Origin: CAZADA01 sp964483775
GTDB lineage: Bacteria; Pseudomonadota; Alphaproteobacteria; Caulobacterales; Maricaulaceae
Assembly: GCA_964483775.1 (NCBI GenBank)
Contig: CAZADA010000057.1
Span: 1-18,429 of the forward strand
Direction: 5' to 3'
DNA length: 18,429 bases
The notes under the pieces were generated by a model that saw only the letters and a list, made by a program, of their open reading frames with translations, searched no databases and had not been told where the DNA came from. The position numbers were made by a program, and so were the translations under genes. Positions 5,637-12,505 of the stretch are shown piece after piece. Every line of letters begins with the position of its first letter. Within the stretch, counting starts at the first letter, position 1.

Positions 5637-6782
5637 ATGGCCGACGAGATGACATCGCTTCCGGCGCTTGATCGGGCGACGCCCATGGGAGCGGGCGCGC
5701 GTGACGCGTATCGGCGTGCGATCCTGGCTTGGTATGATGCGTGCGCACGCGCCTTGCCGTGGAGGGTGACGCCAAGCCAGTGGGCGGCGGGGGCGCGTCC
5801 CGACCCTTACACGGTGTGGTTGTCAGAGATTATGCTGCAGCAGACGACCGTGGCGGCGGCGACGCCGTACTTTGAGCGCTTTGTCGCAGCCTTCCCGCGG
5901 ATTGACGATTTGGCGGCCGCCCCGCTCGACGATGTGTTGTCGCTATGGTCGGGCCTTGGATATTACCGCCGGGCGCGTAATCTGCACGCGTGTGCGCAGA
6001 TTGTCGCCGAACGCGGCGCGTTTCCCAACACCGAACGGGAGCTGCGATCCTTGCCCGGTATCGGCGACTATACGGCCGCGGCGATTGCGGCGGTGTGTTT
6101 CGGTGCGCCGGCGACTGTGGTTGATGGCAATGTTGAGCGGGTGATGGCCCGGTTGTTCGCGGTGGACACGCCTTTGCCCAAGGCGAAGCGTGAACTGCGT
6201 GCGCTTGCCGGACGCTTTACCGACGCCGATCGGTCTGGTGACTACGCGCAAGCGGTCATGGATTTGGGGGCGCGGATTTGTCGACCGCGCTCACCCAATT
6301 GCGGTGCGTGTCCTTGGCGAACGGGCTGCGCGGCGCATGCTGATGGGGCTGTTGAGCGGTTTCCTGTCCGTGCGGCGAAGCGGACCAAGCCGCAACGCTT
6401 TGGCGCCGGGTTTGTCCTGGTCCACGAGGGGGCTGTGCTGCTTCGGCGACGGGATGATTCCGGGGTGTTGGCGGGCATGGCTGAGCCGCCAGGAACGCCG
6501 TGGCGCGATGAGATATGGGGAGACCGCGCCGCGCTCGCCTATGCCCCTTTGCGCGCCGATTGGGCCCGTTCGCCTGATGGGGTGACGCACGTGTTCACGC
6601 ATTTTGGTTTGGACGTCGCGGTGTGGTGTGCTGAGGCCAAGGACTGGACCGATCCGGACGCCATGGCGCCGGAGGGGCATTGGTGGGCGCGGCTGGATGG
6701 GCTCGATCGCCAGGCCTTGCCGAGTGTGATGCGCAAGATCATTGATTGCGGATTGGAGGCGCTGCGCGCGGCGGACGGCTAA
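5637..6782 (+). CDS. mutY: A/G-specific adenine DNA glycosylase
   Basis: This encodes 381 residues. MutY removes adenine mispaired with 8-oxoguanine, the first step of base-excision repair that prevents G:C to T:A mutations. The N-terminal HhH-GPD domain contains the catalytic glutamate E64 (SEIMLQQT), the helix-hairpin-helix LPGIGDYTAAAI (139-150) and the catalytic aspartate D163 (VVDGNVERV). The 4Fe-4S cluster ligands are C215, C222, C225 and C231 in the expected C-X6-C-X2-C-X5-C spacing. The C-terminal NUDIX-like domain that recognises 8-oxoG starts near residue 252 (FVLVHEGAVLLRRR) and includes HVFTHFGLDV. The start at 5637 (MADEMTS) is a judgement: upstream codons stay open to 5514 but look non-coding, and no strong ribosome binding site is present. 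Its TAA overlaps the stop of ccrM. Confidence 0.95.
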   Translation: MADEMTSLPALDRATPMGAGARDAYRRAILAWYDACARALPWRVTPSQWAAGARPDPYTVWLSEIMLQQTTVAAATPYFERFVAAFPRIDDLAAAPLDDVLSLWSGLGYYRRARNLHACAQIVAERGAFPNTERELRSLPGIGDYTAAAIAAVCFGAPATVVDGNVERVMARLFAVDTPLPKAKRELRALAGRFTDADRSGDYAQAVMDLGARICRPRSPNCGACPWRTGCAAHADGAVERFPVRAAKRTKPQRFGAGFVLVHEGAVLLRRRDDSGVLAGMAEPPGTPWRDEIWGDRAALAYAPLRADWARSPDGVTHVFTHFGLDVAVWCAEAKDWTDPDAMAPEGHWWARLDGLDRQALPSVMRKIIDCGLEALRAADG

Positions 6783-7873
6783 GCGGTGCGGTCCTCGGCC
6801 ATTTCAGCGCGAACGCGTTCGCGCAACACATCAATGGGCGCAAGCCCCGTCTCCGTTTGGATGTGCCAGAACGTCCAACCGTTGCAGGCTTCTGATTGGG
6901 TCACGCGGGCGCCAATCTGGTGGATGGATCCCGACGCGTCGCGAACGGTGATGGAGCCGTCGGCGCGGACCCGAGCGGCGTCACGGCCATAAGGCCGCAC
7001 CAAGGTGGCGCCTGGTTTGATCAAGCCCCGCTCCACAAGCGATCCGAACGCCACGCGCGGGGCTTGCCGACGCGACCGGGTCACGGCGACATTCTCCTCG
7101 GTTGGCGGTTCAATGGCGTCAATGCGTTGGCGAGCGAGCCGGACATAGGTTTCGTCCTGTTCAATGCCAATAAACTTTCGCCCCAGGCGTTTGGCGACCG
7201 CGCCTGTTGTGCCGACACCAAAAAATGGGTCGAGGACGACGTCCCCGGGATTGGTTGAGGATAAGATGACGCGATGAAGAAGCGCTTCGGGCTTTTGTGT
7301 TGGGTGCGCCTTTTCACCGTTGTCCAGTCGTATGCGTTCTGCGCCCGTACAAATCGGTAAGGTCCAGTCTGACCGCATCTGCAATTCGCCATTGAGCATT
7401 TTCATGGCGGCGTAATTGAACGTGTAGCGCTTTTGATTTTTATGTTTGGTCGCCCAGATGAGTGTTTCATGGGCATTGGCGAAACGCGCGCCTCGGAAGT
7501 TGGGCATGGGGTTGGTCTTACGCCAGACCACATCGTTGAGGATCCAAAAGCCATTATCTTGCGCCATCCCACCAAGGCGGTAAATGTTATGGTAGGTGCC
7601 GATAATCCAGATGGCGCCTGTGTCTTTGAGAACGCGGCGGGCTTGTTCAAGCCACGCATGGGAAAACAGATCATAATCTTCGAACGCGTCGAAATGGTCC
7701 CATTTGGCGTTCACGGCGTCGACGCGTGATTGGTCCGGGCGGTGCAACTCGCCACGCAATTGCAAGTTGTAAGGTGGATCGGCGAAGACCAAGTCGGCGC
7801 AATTGTCCGGCAACGTTGACATCACTTCGATACAGTCACCGTGAATAATGCGATTGCGGCCTGGCGTCGCCAT
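6779..7873 (-). CDS. ccrM: CcrM-type GANTC adenine-N6 DNA methyltransferase
   Basis: This encodes 364 residues. CcrM methylates adenine in GANTC and is the cell-cycle regulated, usually essential, orphan methyltransferase of Alphaproteobacteria. The order is that of a beta-class enzyme: catalytic motif IV DPPYN (32-36) first, then AHPTQKP and the SAM-binding motif I DPFFGVGTTG (215-224). A C-terminal extension (about 272-356) follows, with FGSLVERGLIKPG and the NGWTFWH signature (331-337), as in Caulobacter CcrM of similar length. The ATG at 7873 is preferred over an in-frame TTG at 7885 because GGAG lies 6 nt upstream. No restriction partner is nearby, so it acts as an epigenetic regulator. 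It follows rnhB by 69 nt and ends in a 4-nt convergent overlap with mutY. Confidence 0.96.
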   Translation of the reverse strand: MATPGRNRIIHGDCIEVMSTLPDNCADLVFADPPYNLQLRGELHRPDQSRVDAVNAKWDHFDAFEDYDLFSHAWLEQARRVLKDTGAIWIIGTYHNIYRLGGMAQDNGFWILNDVVWRKTNPMPNFRGARFANAHETLIWATKHKNQKRYTFNYAAMKMLNGELQMRSDWTLPICTGAERIRLDNGEKAHPTQKPEALLHRVILSSTNPGDVVLDPFFGVGTTGAVAKRLGRKFIGIEQDETYVRLARQRIDAIEPPTEENVAVTRSRRQAPRVAFGSLVERGLIKPGATLVRPYGRDAARVRADGSITVRDASGSIHQIGARVTQSEACNGWTFWHIQTETGLAPIDVLRERVRAEMAEDRTA

Positions 7874-7946
7874 ACTCGTCTCCAACTCAGTGCACCGAAT
7901 CGTGCATGCGAGGGCGATGGCCTTATCCTCGTTGCGAGATCGTTAA
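7874..7946 (-). promoter_or_regulatory. Leader of ccrM with CtrA-like half-site and GANTC site
   Basis: Read on the minus strand, TTAACGAT (7946-7939, overlapping the rnhB stop codon) differs at one base from the CtrA half-site TTAACCAT. A GANTC site lies downstream at 7901-7897 (GATTC), 23 nt before the ATG. A second TTAA at the usual 7-nt spacing is absent. In Caulobacter, ccrM is activated by CtrA and its promoter region carries GANTC sites; that parallel is inference here. Confidence 0.35.
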
Positions 7947-8560
7947 TGCGCAAGCGCGCGACGGACCGGAGCGAACCGTCGGCGATGAATTGGGCATGGT
8001 CCGTACGTCTGGAGCGCGGCTTTGTGCGCGGCGGTCAGGTAGCCGCTGTGGCGTTCAAAACCATAGGCGGGCCAGCGTTGCGCAGCCTCGACCATCAGTC
8101 GATCGCGGGTCACTTTGGCGATGATGGACGCGGCTGCAATCACGGGCTCGCTCGCGTCGCCGCCAATCACCGTTCGCGCGGGACAGGGGGCGTTGGGCGC
8201 TTTGTCGCCATCAATCAAAGCCAGCTCAGGGGTGATCGGGAGCGCGGCGAGGGCGCGGTTCATGGCCGCCAATGTTGCGGCGAGGAGGTTGTCAGCGTCG
8301 ATCTCTGCAGGCTCGGCCAACCCGACCCCGACGAACGCGCACGCGCGGATCGCGTGCTCGAGCTGCTCGCGGCGCTTGGCCGATAGGGTTTTGGAATCCG
8401 CGACGCCTGCCGGCGGTCCCTCTGGTCCAAACATCACAGCAGCAGCCACGACCGGTCCAGCCGCAGGCCCACGGCCTGCTTCATCAACACCGGCGATCTG
8501 AACGCTTTGCCGAGCCTCCAACACCAAACTGTCCATGTTGCGAACCGTAAATGATTCCAT
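7943..8560 (-). CDS. rnhB: Ribonuclease HII
   Basis: This encodes 205 residues. RNase HII cuts the RNA strand of RNA-DNA hybrids, including single ribonucleotides misincorporated in DNA. All family signatures are present: GVDEAGRGPAAGPVVAAAV with catalytic D26 and E27, the substrate-contact GVADSKTLS, D117 in LIDGDK, D135 in VIGGDASE, and AAASIIAKVTRDRLM. A C-terminal YGFERHSGYLTAAHKAAL and the helix ending RRRFAPVRRAL complete the fold. The start is uncertain: ATG 8560 and ATG 8536 are both possible and neither has a clear ribosome binding site. The gene starts 37 nt after the radical SAM gene and precedes ccrM, so the three are likely one transcript. Confidence 0.95.
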   Translation of the reverse strand: MESFTVRNMDSLVLEARQSVQIAGVDEAGRGPAAGPVVAAAVMFGPEGPPAGVADSKTLSAKRREQLEHAIRACAFVGVGLAEPAEIDADNLLAATLAAMNRALAALPITPELALIDGDKAPNAPCPARTVIGGDASEPVIAAASIIAKVTRDRLMVEAAQRWPAYGFERHSGYLTAAHKAALQTYGPCPIHRRRFAPVRRALAH

Positions 8561-8597
8561 GTTGGTGGGTTGAACGGAATTGTCTGCGCCCCCGACT

Positions 8598-9695
8598 TCA
8601 TACGACGCCGTTGGGAGTGTTGGCGAACAAATCGCCCTGGCCGTCTACGCTGGGGCGAATGAACAGATCTGACCGCAGCGCCGCGGCGGCTCTGTTCAGT
8701 CCCAGTCGGCGTGTGGCCGCGTGGAACCGGGCGGCGATCAGATCGGCGTATGCGCCTTTGCCGCGTTGGCGTTCGCCCCATTCGGCCTTGTACAGCGATC
8801 CGTCCCGCGATTGTCGCATGAGCGATATGACACGCTTTGCTGCGTCCGGCCGCTCCACCTTCAGCCATTCTTGAAACAGGTCTTTGATTTCGAGCGGCAA
8901 TCTGAGCAAAACATAGCCCGCTTCACTGGTCCCGGCTTCGGCTGCGGCCGCGAGCAAACCTTCCAACTCATGGTCAGTCAGTCCGGGGATGACCGGCGCT
9001 GTCATCACGCGCACCGGCACGCCGTGTGTGGCGAGCATCTCCATCGCGGCCAGGCGACGGGCCGGTGTTGCGGCGCGCGGCTCCATGGCGCGGGCGAGTT
9101 TTCGATCCTGTGTGGTGACCGATAGCGCCACTTTGACCAATTGGTCGGCCGCCATATCGGCCAGGACATCAATGTCGCGCAGCACGAGGTCGGATTTGCT
9201 GACAATCCCGACCGGATGGCGCGCTTCGGCGAGAACGTTGAGAATATCGCGCGTGATGCGCAAACGCCGCTCTGCGGGTTGGTAGGGGTCGGTGTCGGCG
9301 CCGAGAATGATGGGGGCGGGGCGGTAGGTTGGACGGGCGAGTTGGGCGCGCAGCAATTGTGCAGCATTCGGCTTGGCGAAGATGCGGCGTTCAAAATCGA
9401 GCCCTGGAGACAATCCGAGATAGGCGTGGTTTGGGCGCGCATAACAGTAAATGCAGCCATGTTCACACCCTTTGTAGGGGTTGATGGTGCGATCAAATGA
9501 TAAATCTGGTGATGTATTGTAGGTGATTAACGTGCGCTGGTTGAGTGATGAAATCTGTGTGCGTTGTGCATGTTCTTTGTCGGATTGTTCCCACCCGTCG
9601 TCGATGTCTTGGATTTTGATCGTATCGTAGCGCGAGCTTTCGTTGGAGAGTGCGCCTCGGCCTTTTGCGCTGGGATGGCGGGTGCGTTGGGTCAT
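8598..9695 (-). CDS. PA0069-type radical SAM protein
   Basis: This encodes 365 residues. The radical SAM cluster motif is C77-X3-C81-X2-C84 in NPYKGCEHGCIYCYARP. Together with the N-terminal SSLNQRTLITYNTSPDLSFD stretch, this marks the PA0069 family, related in motif to SplB-like enzymes but of unknown substrate. Further family marks are the ILGADTDPYQPAE strand, ITRDILNVLAE, the strand IVSKSDLVLRD, and VRVMTAPVIPGLTDHE. The C-terminal RDGSLYKAEWGERQRGKG is typical of the family. The ATG at 9695 has no ribosome binding site, and a possible -10 box ends 6 nt upstream, so the mRNA may be leaderless. It is the first gene before rnhB and ccrM. The role is unknown; nucleic-acid repair or modification is only a guess from the company it keeps. 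Confidence 0.9.
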   Translation of the reverse strand: MTQRTRHPSAKGRGALSNESSRYDTIKIQDIDDGWEQSDKEHAQRTQISSLNQRTLITYNTSPDLSFDRTINPYKGCEHGCIYCYARPNHAYLGLSPGLDFERRIFAKPNAAQLLRAQLARPTYRPAPIILGADTDPYQPAERRLRITRDILNVLAEARHPVGIVSKSDLVLRDIDVLADMAADQLVKVALSVTTQDRKLARAMEPRAATPARRLAAMEMLATHGVPVRVMTAPVIPGLTDHELEGLLAAAAEAGTSEAGYVLLRLPLEIKDLFQEWLKVERPDAAKRVISLMRQSRDGSLYKAEWGERQRGKGAYADLIAARFHAATRRLGLNRAAAALRSDLFIRPSVDGQGDLFANTPNGVV

Positions 9696-9701
9696 GGCTG
9701 A

Positions 9702-9730
9702 AACATAACCGGAACATTTGGGCGCATCAA
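9702..9730 (-). promoter_or_regulatory. Candidate promoter of the radical SAM-rnhB-ccrM run
   Basis: On the minus strand TTGATG (9730-9725) and TATGTT (9707-9702) are separated by 17 nt; each matches 4 of 6 consensus bases. The predicted start of transcription falls at about the A of the ATG at 9695, which would make the mRNA leaderless. Confidence 0.4.
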
Positions 9731-9745
9731 GAATAAAGAGTGAAC
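9731..9745 (-). promoter_or_regulatory. Near-match to an alphaproteobacterial LexA box
   Basis: GTTC-N7-ATTC on the minus strand, one base away from the GTTC-N7-GTTC consensus known for alphaproteobacterial LexA. It lies directly upstream of the candidate -35 of the radical SAM gene. A single mismatch in an 8-base pattern can arise by chance, so this is a weak call. Confidence 0.2.
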
Positions 9746-9758
9746 AAATGTGTTACGC

Positions 9759-10673
9759 TCACCGTTCGGCGAGTTTGCTCTCTAGGCTCAGAAGGTCGGC
9801 CCATGCCTGGGCTTTCGCGGCCGGGCGGCGGAGCAGATAGGCGGGATGGTAGATCGGCAGGGCGGGGATGGCGTCGGCGGCCTTGAGCGTTGGTTCATGC
9901 GCTTCATCGCGCGGCGTGTAAGTTCGCCATTGGCCGCGCAGTCGTGTGATGCCGGTTGTGACGCCCAGGAGCGCTTGTGCAGGCACGCCGCCGGCGAAAA
10001 CCAAGATCTTGGGTTTCTTCAACGCAATATGTCGCGTGATGAAGGGCATGCAGAGTTGGATCTCCTCTGTACTTGGCGGTCGATTGGCGGGCGGGCGCCA
10101 GTTGAGCACGTTGGTGATGTACAGCCCCCGGTCAGCGCTGAGGCCGATGGCGGCGAACATCGCGTCGAGCAATCGACCCGATCGCCCGACAAAGGGCGCG
10201 CCCTCGCGGTCCTCGTCACGGCCAGGAGCCTCGCCCACGACCATGACGTCCGCAGATTGGTCGCCCCGCGCAAAGACTGTGTTTTGGGCCAAGGCATGGA
10301 GTGGGTGGCGGTCAAAGCCCTTGAGCGCTTGGTGCAGTTCGTCGAGCGTCTGGGCTGCGTTGGCCAACGCCGCTCCGGCCTTGGCAAGGCCGGCGTGGTG
10401 TGCGGGGGCCTCGGTTTCGTGCGGCGGTTCGTGACGATTGGACACGGCCTTGGTGTTGGATGGCGGGTCGGGCCGGCGTTCCGATCTTTGGGGTTGCGGC
10501 GCGCTCGCGGCGGGGCTGGGCCGGCTTGTTGCGCCGCCTTTGGCCAAGACGTCGAGTGCGGGAGCGCTCACGCCGGCTTGGCGCCACCATGCCGCCAGGG
10601 CGCGGGCGGCTGCGGCCGTGTCGGCGCTGCTGGCGGACGTTTGTGATGGTGGCGGGGCGGAGGAAAGCGACAC
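9759..10673 (-). CDS. Family-4-like uracil-DNA glycosylase without Fe-S cysteines
   Basis: This encodes 304 residues. It belongs to the UDG superfamily, which excises uracil from DNA. Catalytic motif A is GEAPGRDEDREGAPFVG (147-163), the conserved TNVLNWRPPANR follows, and the DNA-intercalation motif is HPAYLLR (from H276). The N-terminal 110 residues carry a short helical segment (ARALAAWWRQAGV) and a Pro/Ala-rich, probably disordered linker. Classical family-4 enzymes bind a 4Fe-4S cluster through four cysteines; this protein has only one cysteine in total (C208, in IQLCMPF). The GTG at 10673 is chosen because AAAGGG lies 8 nt upstream; the longer TTG start at 10727 lacks a site. It is divergent from the ETF-QO gene. 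Confidence 0.88.
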   Translation of the reverse strand: MSLSSAPPPSQTSASSADTAAAARALAAWWRQAGVSAPALDVLAKGGATSRPSPAASAPQPQRSERRPDPPSNTKAVSNRHEPPHETEAPAHHAGLAKAGAALANAAQTLDELHQALKGFDRHPLHALAQNTVFARGDQSADVMVVGEAPGRDEDREGAPFVGRSGRLLDAMFAAIGLSADRGLYITNVLNWRPPANRPPSTEEIQLCMPFITRHIALKKPKILVFAGGVPAQALLGVTTGITRLRGQWRTYTPRDEAHEPTLKAADAIPALPIYHPAYLLRRPAAKAQAWADLLSLESKLAER

Positions 10674-10762
10674 AGGATGTACCCTTTGGTTGAACACGCT
10701 ATGTCTTAAGCGTGCGCGGCGCCACAATGGCGTGCAAGTTCAAGCCCCCACGGAGTGGCAGT
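10674..10762. promoter_or_regulatory. Divergent udg/ETF-QO intergenic region
   Basis: This 89-nt spacer contains the ribosome binding sites of both genes (AAAGGG at 10687-10682 on minus, GGAG at 10752-10755 on plus). Promoters for both directions should lie here, but no pair of boxes is convincing; TTGAAC at 10690-10695 is the best -35-like word on plus and lacks a partner at the right distance. Confidence 0.4.
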
Positions 10763-12439
10763 ATGAGTGATCCAGCGGTGGAACGCGATGTGATGGAATT
10801 CGACGTCGTGATTGTGGGCGCGGGGCCGGCAGGCCTGAGCGCTGCGATCCGTCTGAAGCAGTTGGCGCAGGATGCGGCGGTCGAGTTGTCGGTTGCGGTG
10901 CTTGAAAAGGGCTCGGAGGTCGGCGCTCATGTTCTGTCGGGCGTCGTGTTTGATCCCAAGGCCTTGGATGAATTGGTTCCCGACTGGCGCGATGATCCCG
11001 AGCCTCCTTTCGACACCATGGTGGAAAAGGACCGGTTTTTGGCCCTAGGTCACTCGGGATCCCTGACCCTACCCGGGTTTATGATGCCGCCCCTGATGCA
11101 CAATCATGGTTGTTTTGTGGGGTCGCTGGGGAATCTGTCGCGGTGGCTGGCGGCGCGCGCTGAGGCGATGGACGTTGATGTCATCCCCGGTTTTGCGGCG
11201 TCTGAGCTGCTCTATGACGATAAGGGCGCCGTGCGTGGGGTGCGGACCGGCGACATGGGTGTTGGGCGCGATGGGCAGCCGAAAGAAGGCGCCTACGCTC
11301 CCGGTGTTGATGTGTTGGCCAAGTACACTTTGCTCGGAGAGGGTGTTCGAGGGTCGCTGGCAAAAATTGCGATTGATCGATTTGGTCTCGATGAGGGCCG
11401 GCAGCCGGGAAAATTTGGTATTGGCCTGAAAGAACTTTGGAAAATTCCCGACAGCACCTTTGAGCGAGGCTTGGTGCAGCATACGTTTGGCTGGCCGCTC
11501 AAAGGCGATACGGGTGGTGGATCATTTCAGTACCATTTTGGCGATAATTTTGTTTCACTTGGTTTTGTTGTCCACTTGAACTATAAAAATCCGTACTTGT
11601 CGCCGTATGATGAGTTTCAACGATTCAAGCATCACCCGGTCATCGAGCCGATGTTGCAAGGCGGTGAGCGGGTCGCTTACGGCGCGCGGGCGATCACTGA
11701 GGGCGGCTTTCAGTCGGTGCCCAAGCTCGCCTTTCCTGGCGGCGCACTGCTGGGCTGTGCGGCCGGCATGGTGAATGTACCTCGGATCAAGGGCAGCCAC
11801 AACGCGATGAAATCGGGGATGCTCGCCGCTGAGGCCGCCTTTGCCGCGCTAGGCGAGGGGCGGGCGCATGATGTGCTCGATGACTATGAAACGGGCTATC
11901 AGCACAGCTGGATCCACAAGGAACTGCGCAAGGTGCGCAACGTCAAACCGCTGTGGAGCCGATTTGGAACCATGGGCGGGGTCATGCTCGGCGGTTTTGA
12001 TATGTGGGTGACGACCTTGCTCGGCGGCTTTTCGTTCTTTGGGACGCTCAAGCATGGCAAGGCGGATCATGAGGCGACCGAGCCGGCGTCAAAGCATAAG
12101 CCCATCGCCTATCCCAAGCCTGACGGAGTGATCAGTTTCGACAAGCTAACGAATGTGTCGTTCTCGGCGACCAACCATGAAGAGGATCAGCCGGTTCACC
12201 TTAAGGTTGCTGATCTGGAGCTCCAGCAACACAGTGAGTTTTCTGTTTTCGCTGGTCCGTCCAACCGCTATTGCCCAGCCGGGGTCTATGAGTGGGTGGA
12301 AGATGCAGGTTCCCACACCTTTGTCATCAACGCGCAAAACTGCGTGCATTGTAAAACATGCGACATCAAAGATCCCAACCAGAACATCACTTGGGTGACA
12401 CCGGAGGGCGGCGGTGGACCGAATTATCCCAACATGTGA
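10763..12439 (+). CDS. Electron transfer flavoprotein-ubiquinone oxidoreductase
   Basis: This encodes 558 residues. ETF-QO is a membrane-associated flavo-iron-sulfur enzyme that passes electrons from electron transfer flavoprotein (fed by fatty-acid and amino-acid dehydrogenases) to ubiquinone. The N-terminal FAD-binding Rossmann motif is VVIVGAGPAGLSAAIR (15-30). Conserved middle segments include LEKGSEVGAHVLSGVVFDP, GLVQHTFGWPL, and GCAAGMVNVPRIKGSHNAMK, typical of the family's FAD/quinone domains. The C-terminal 4Fe-4S cluster is held by C504 (RYCPAGVYE), C527, C530 and C533 (CVHCKTCDIKDP). The start at 10763 has GGAG 7 nt upstream, and a longer frame from 10712 would run into the promoter region. 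The length fits the family. ETF subunit genes are not in the window. Confidence 0.97.
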   Translation: MSDPAVERDVMEFDVVIVGAGPAGLSAAIRLKQLAQDAAVELSVAVLEKGSEVGAHVLSGVVFDPKALDELVPDWRDDPEPPFDTMVEKDRFLALGHSGSLTLPGFMMPPLMHNHGCFVGSLGNLSRWLAARAEAMDVDVIPGFAASELLYDDKGAVRGVRTGDMGVGRDGQPKEGAYAPGVDVLAKYTLLGEGVRGSLAKIAIDRFGLDEGRQPGKFGIGLKELWKIPDSTFERGLVQHTFGWPLKGDTGGGSFQYHFGDNFVSLGFVVHLNYKNPYLSPYDEFQRFKHHPVIEPMLQGGERVAYGARAITEGGFQSVPKLAFPGGALLGCAAGMVNVPRIKGSHNAMKSGMLAAEAAFAALGEGRAHDVLDDYETGYQHSWIHKELRKVRNVKPLWSRFGTMGGVMLGGFDMWVTTLLGGFSFFGTLKHGKADHEATEPASKHKPIAYPKPDGVISFDKLTNVSFSATNHEEDQPVHLKVADLELQQHSEFSVFAGPSNRYCPAGVYEWVEDAGSHTFVINAQNCVHCKTCDIKDPNQNITWVTPEGGGGPNYPNM

Positions 12440-12440
12440 G

Positions 12441-12453
12441 CCCTGCTGCAGGG
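12441..12453 (+). terminator. Short inverted repeat after the ETF-QO gene
   Basis: CCCTG-CTG-CAGGG begins 2 nt after the stop codon. The 5-bp stem is short, and the only T-rich run (12475-12480) is about 20 nt further on, so it is a poor intrinsic terminator at best. The remaining 50 nt to the TPR gene show no clear promoter. Confidence 0.25.
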
Positions 12454-12505
12454 ATCCTCGTATTTTGGTGATTGTTTTTTGTCTTAGCCGTGTGAACATA
12501 GTGTA

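Noticed and set aside
4736..5686. A 316-codon minus-strand frame spanning dciA and the start of the second DsbA-like gene
   Set aside because: Its product is rich in Arg and Pro with no fold, and it overlaps two well-supported genes and the dciA/mutY promoter region in another frame.
6779..7873. ccrM as part of a restriction-modification system
   Set aside because: No restriction endonuclease gene is nearby, and the protein has the C-terminal extension and length of the orphan regulator CcrM.
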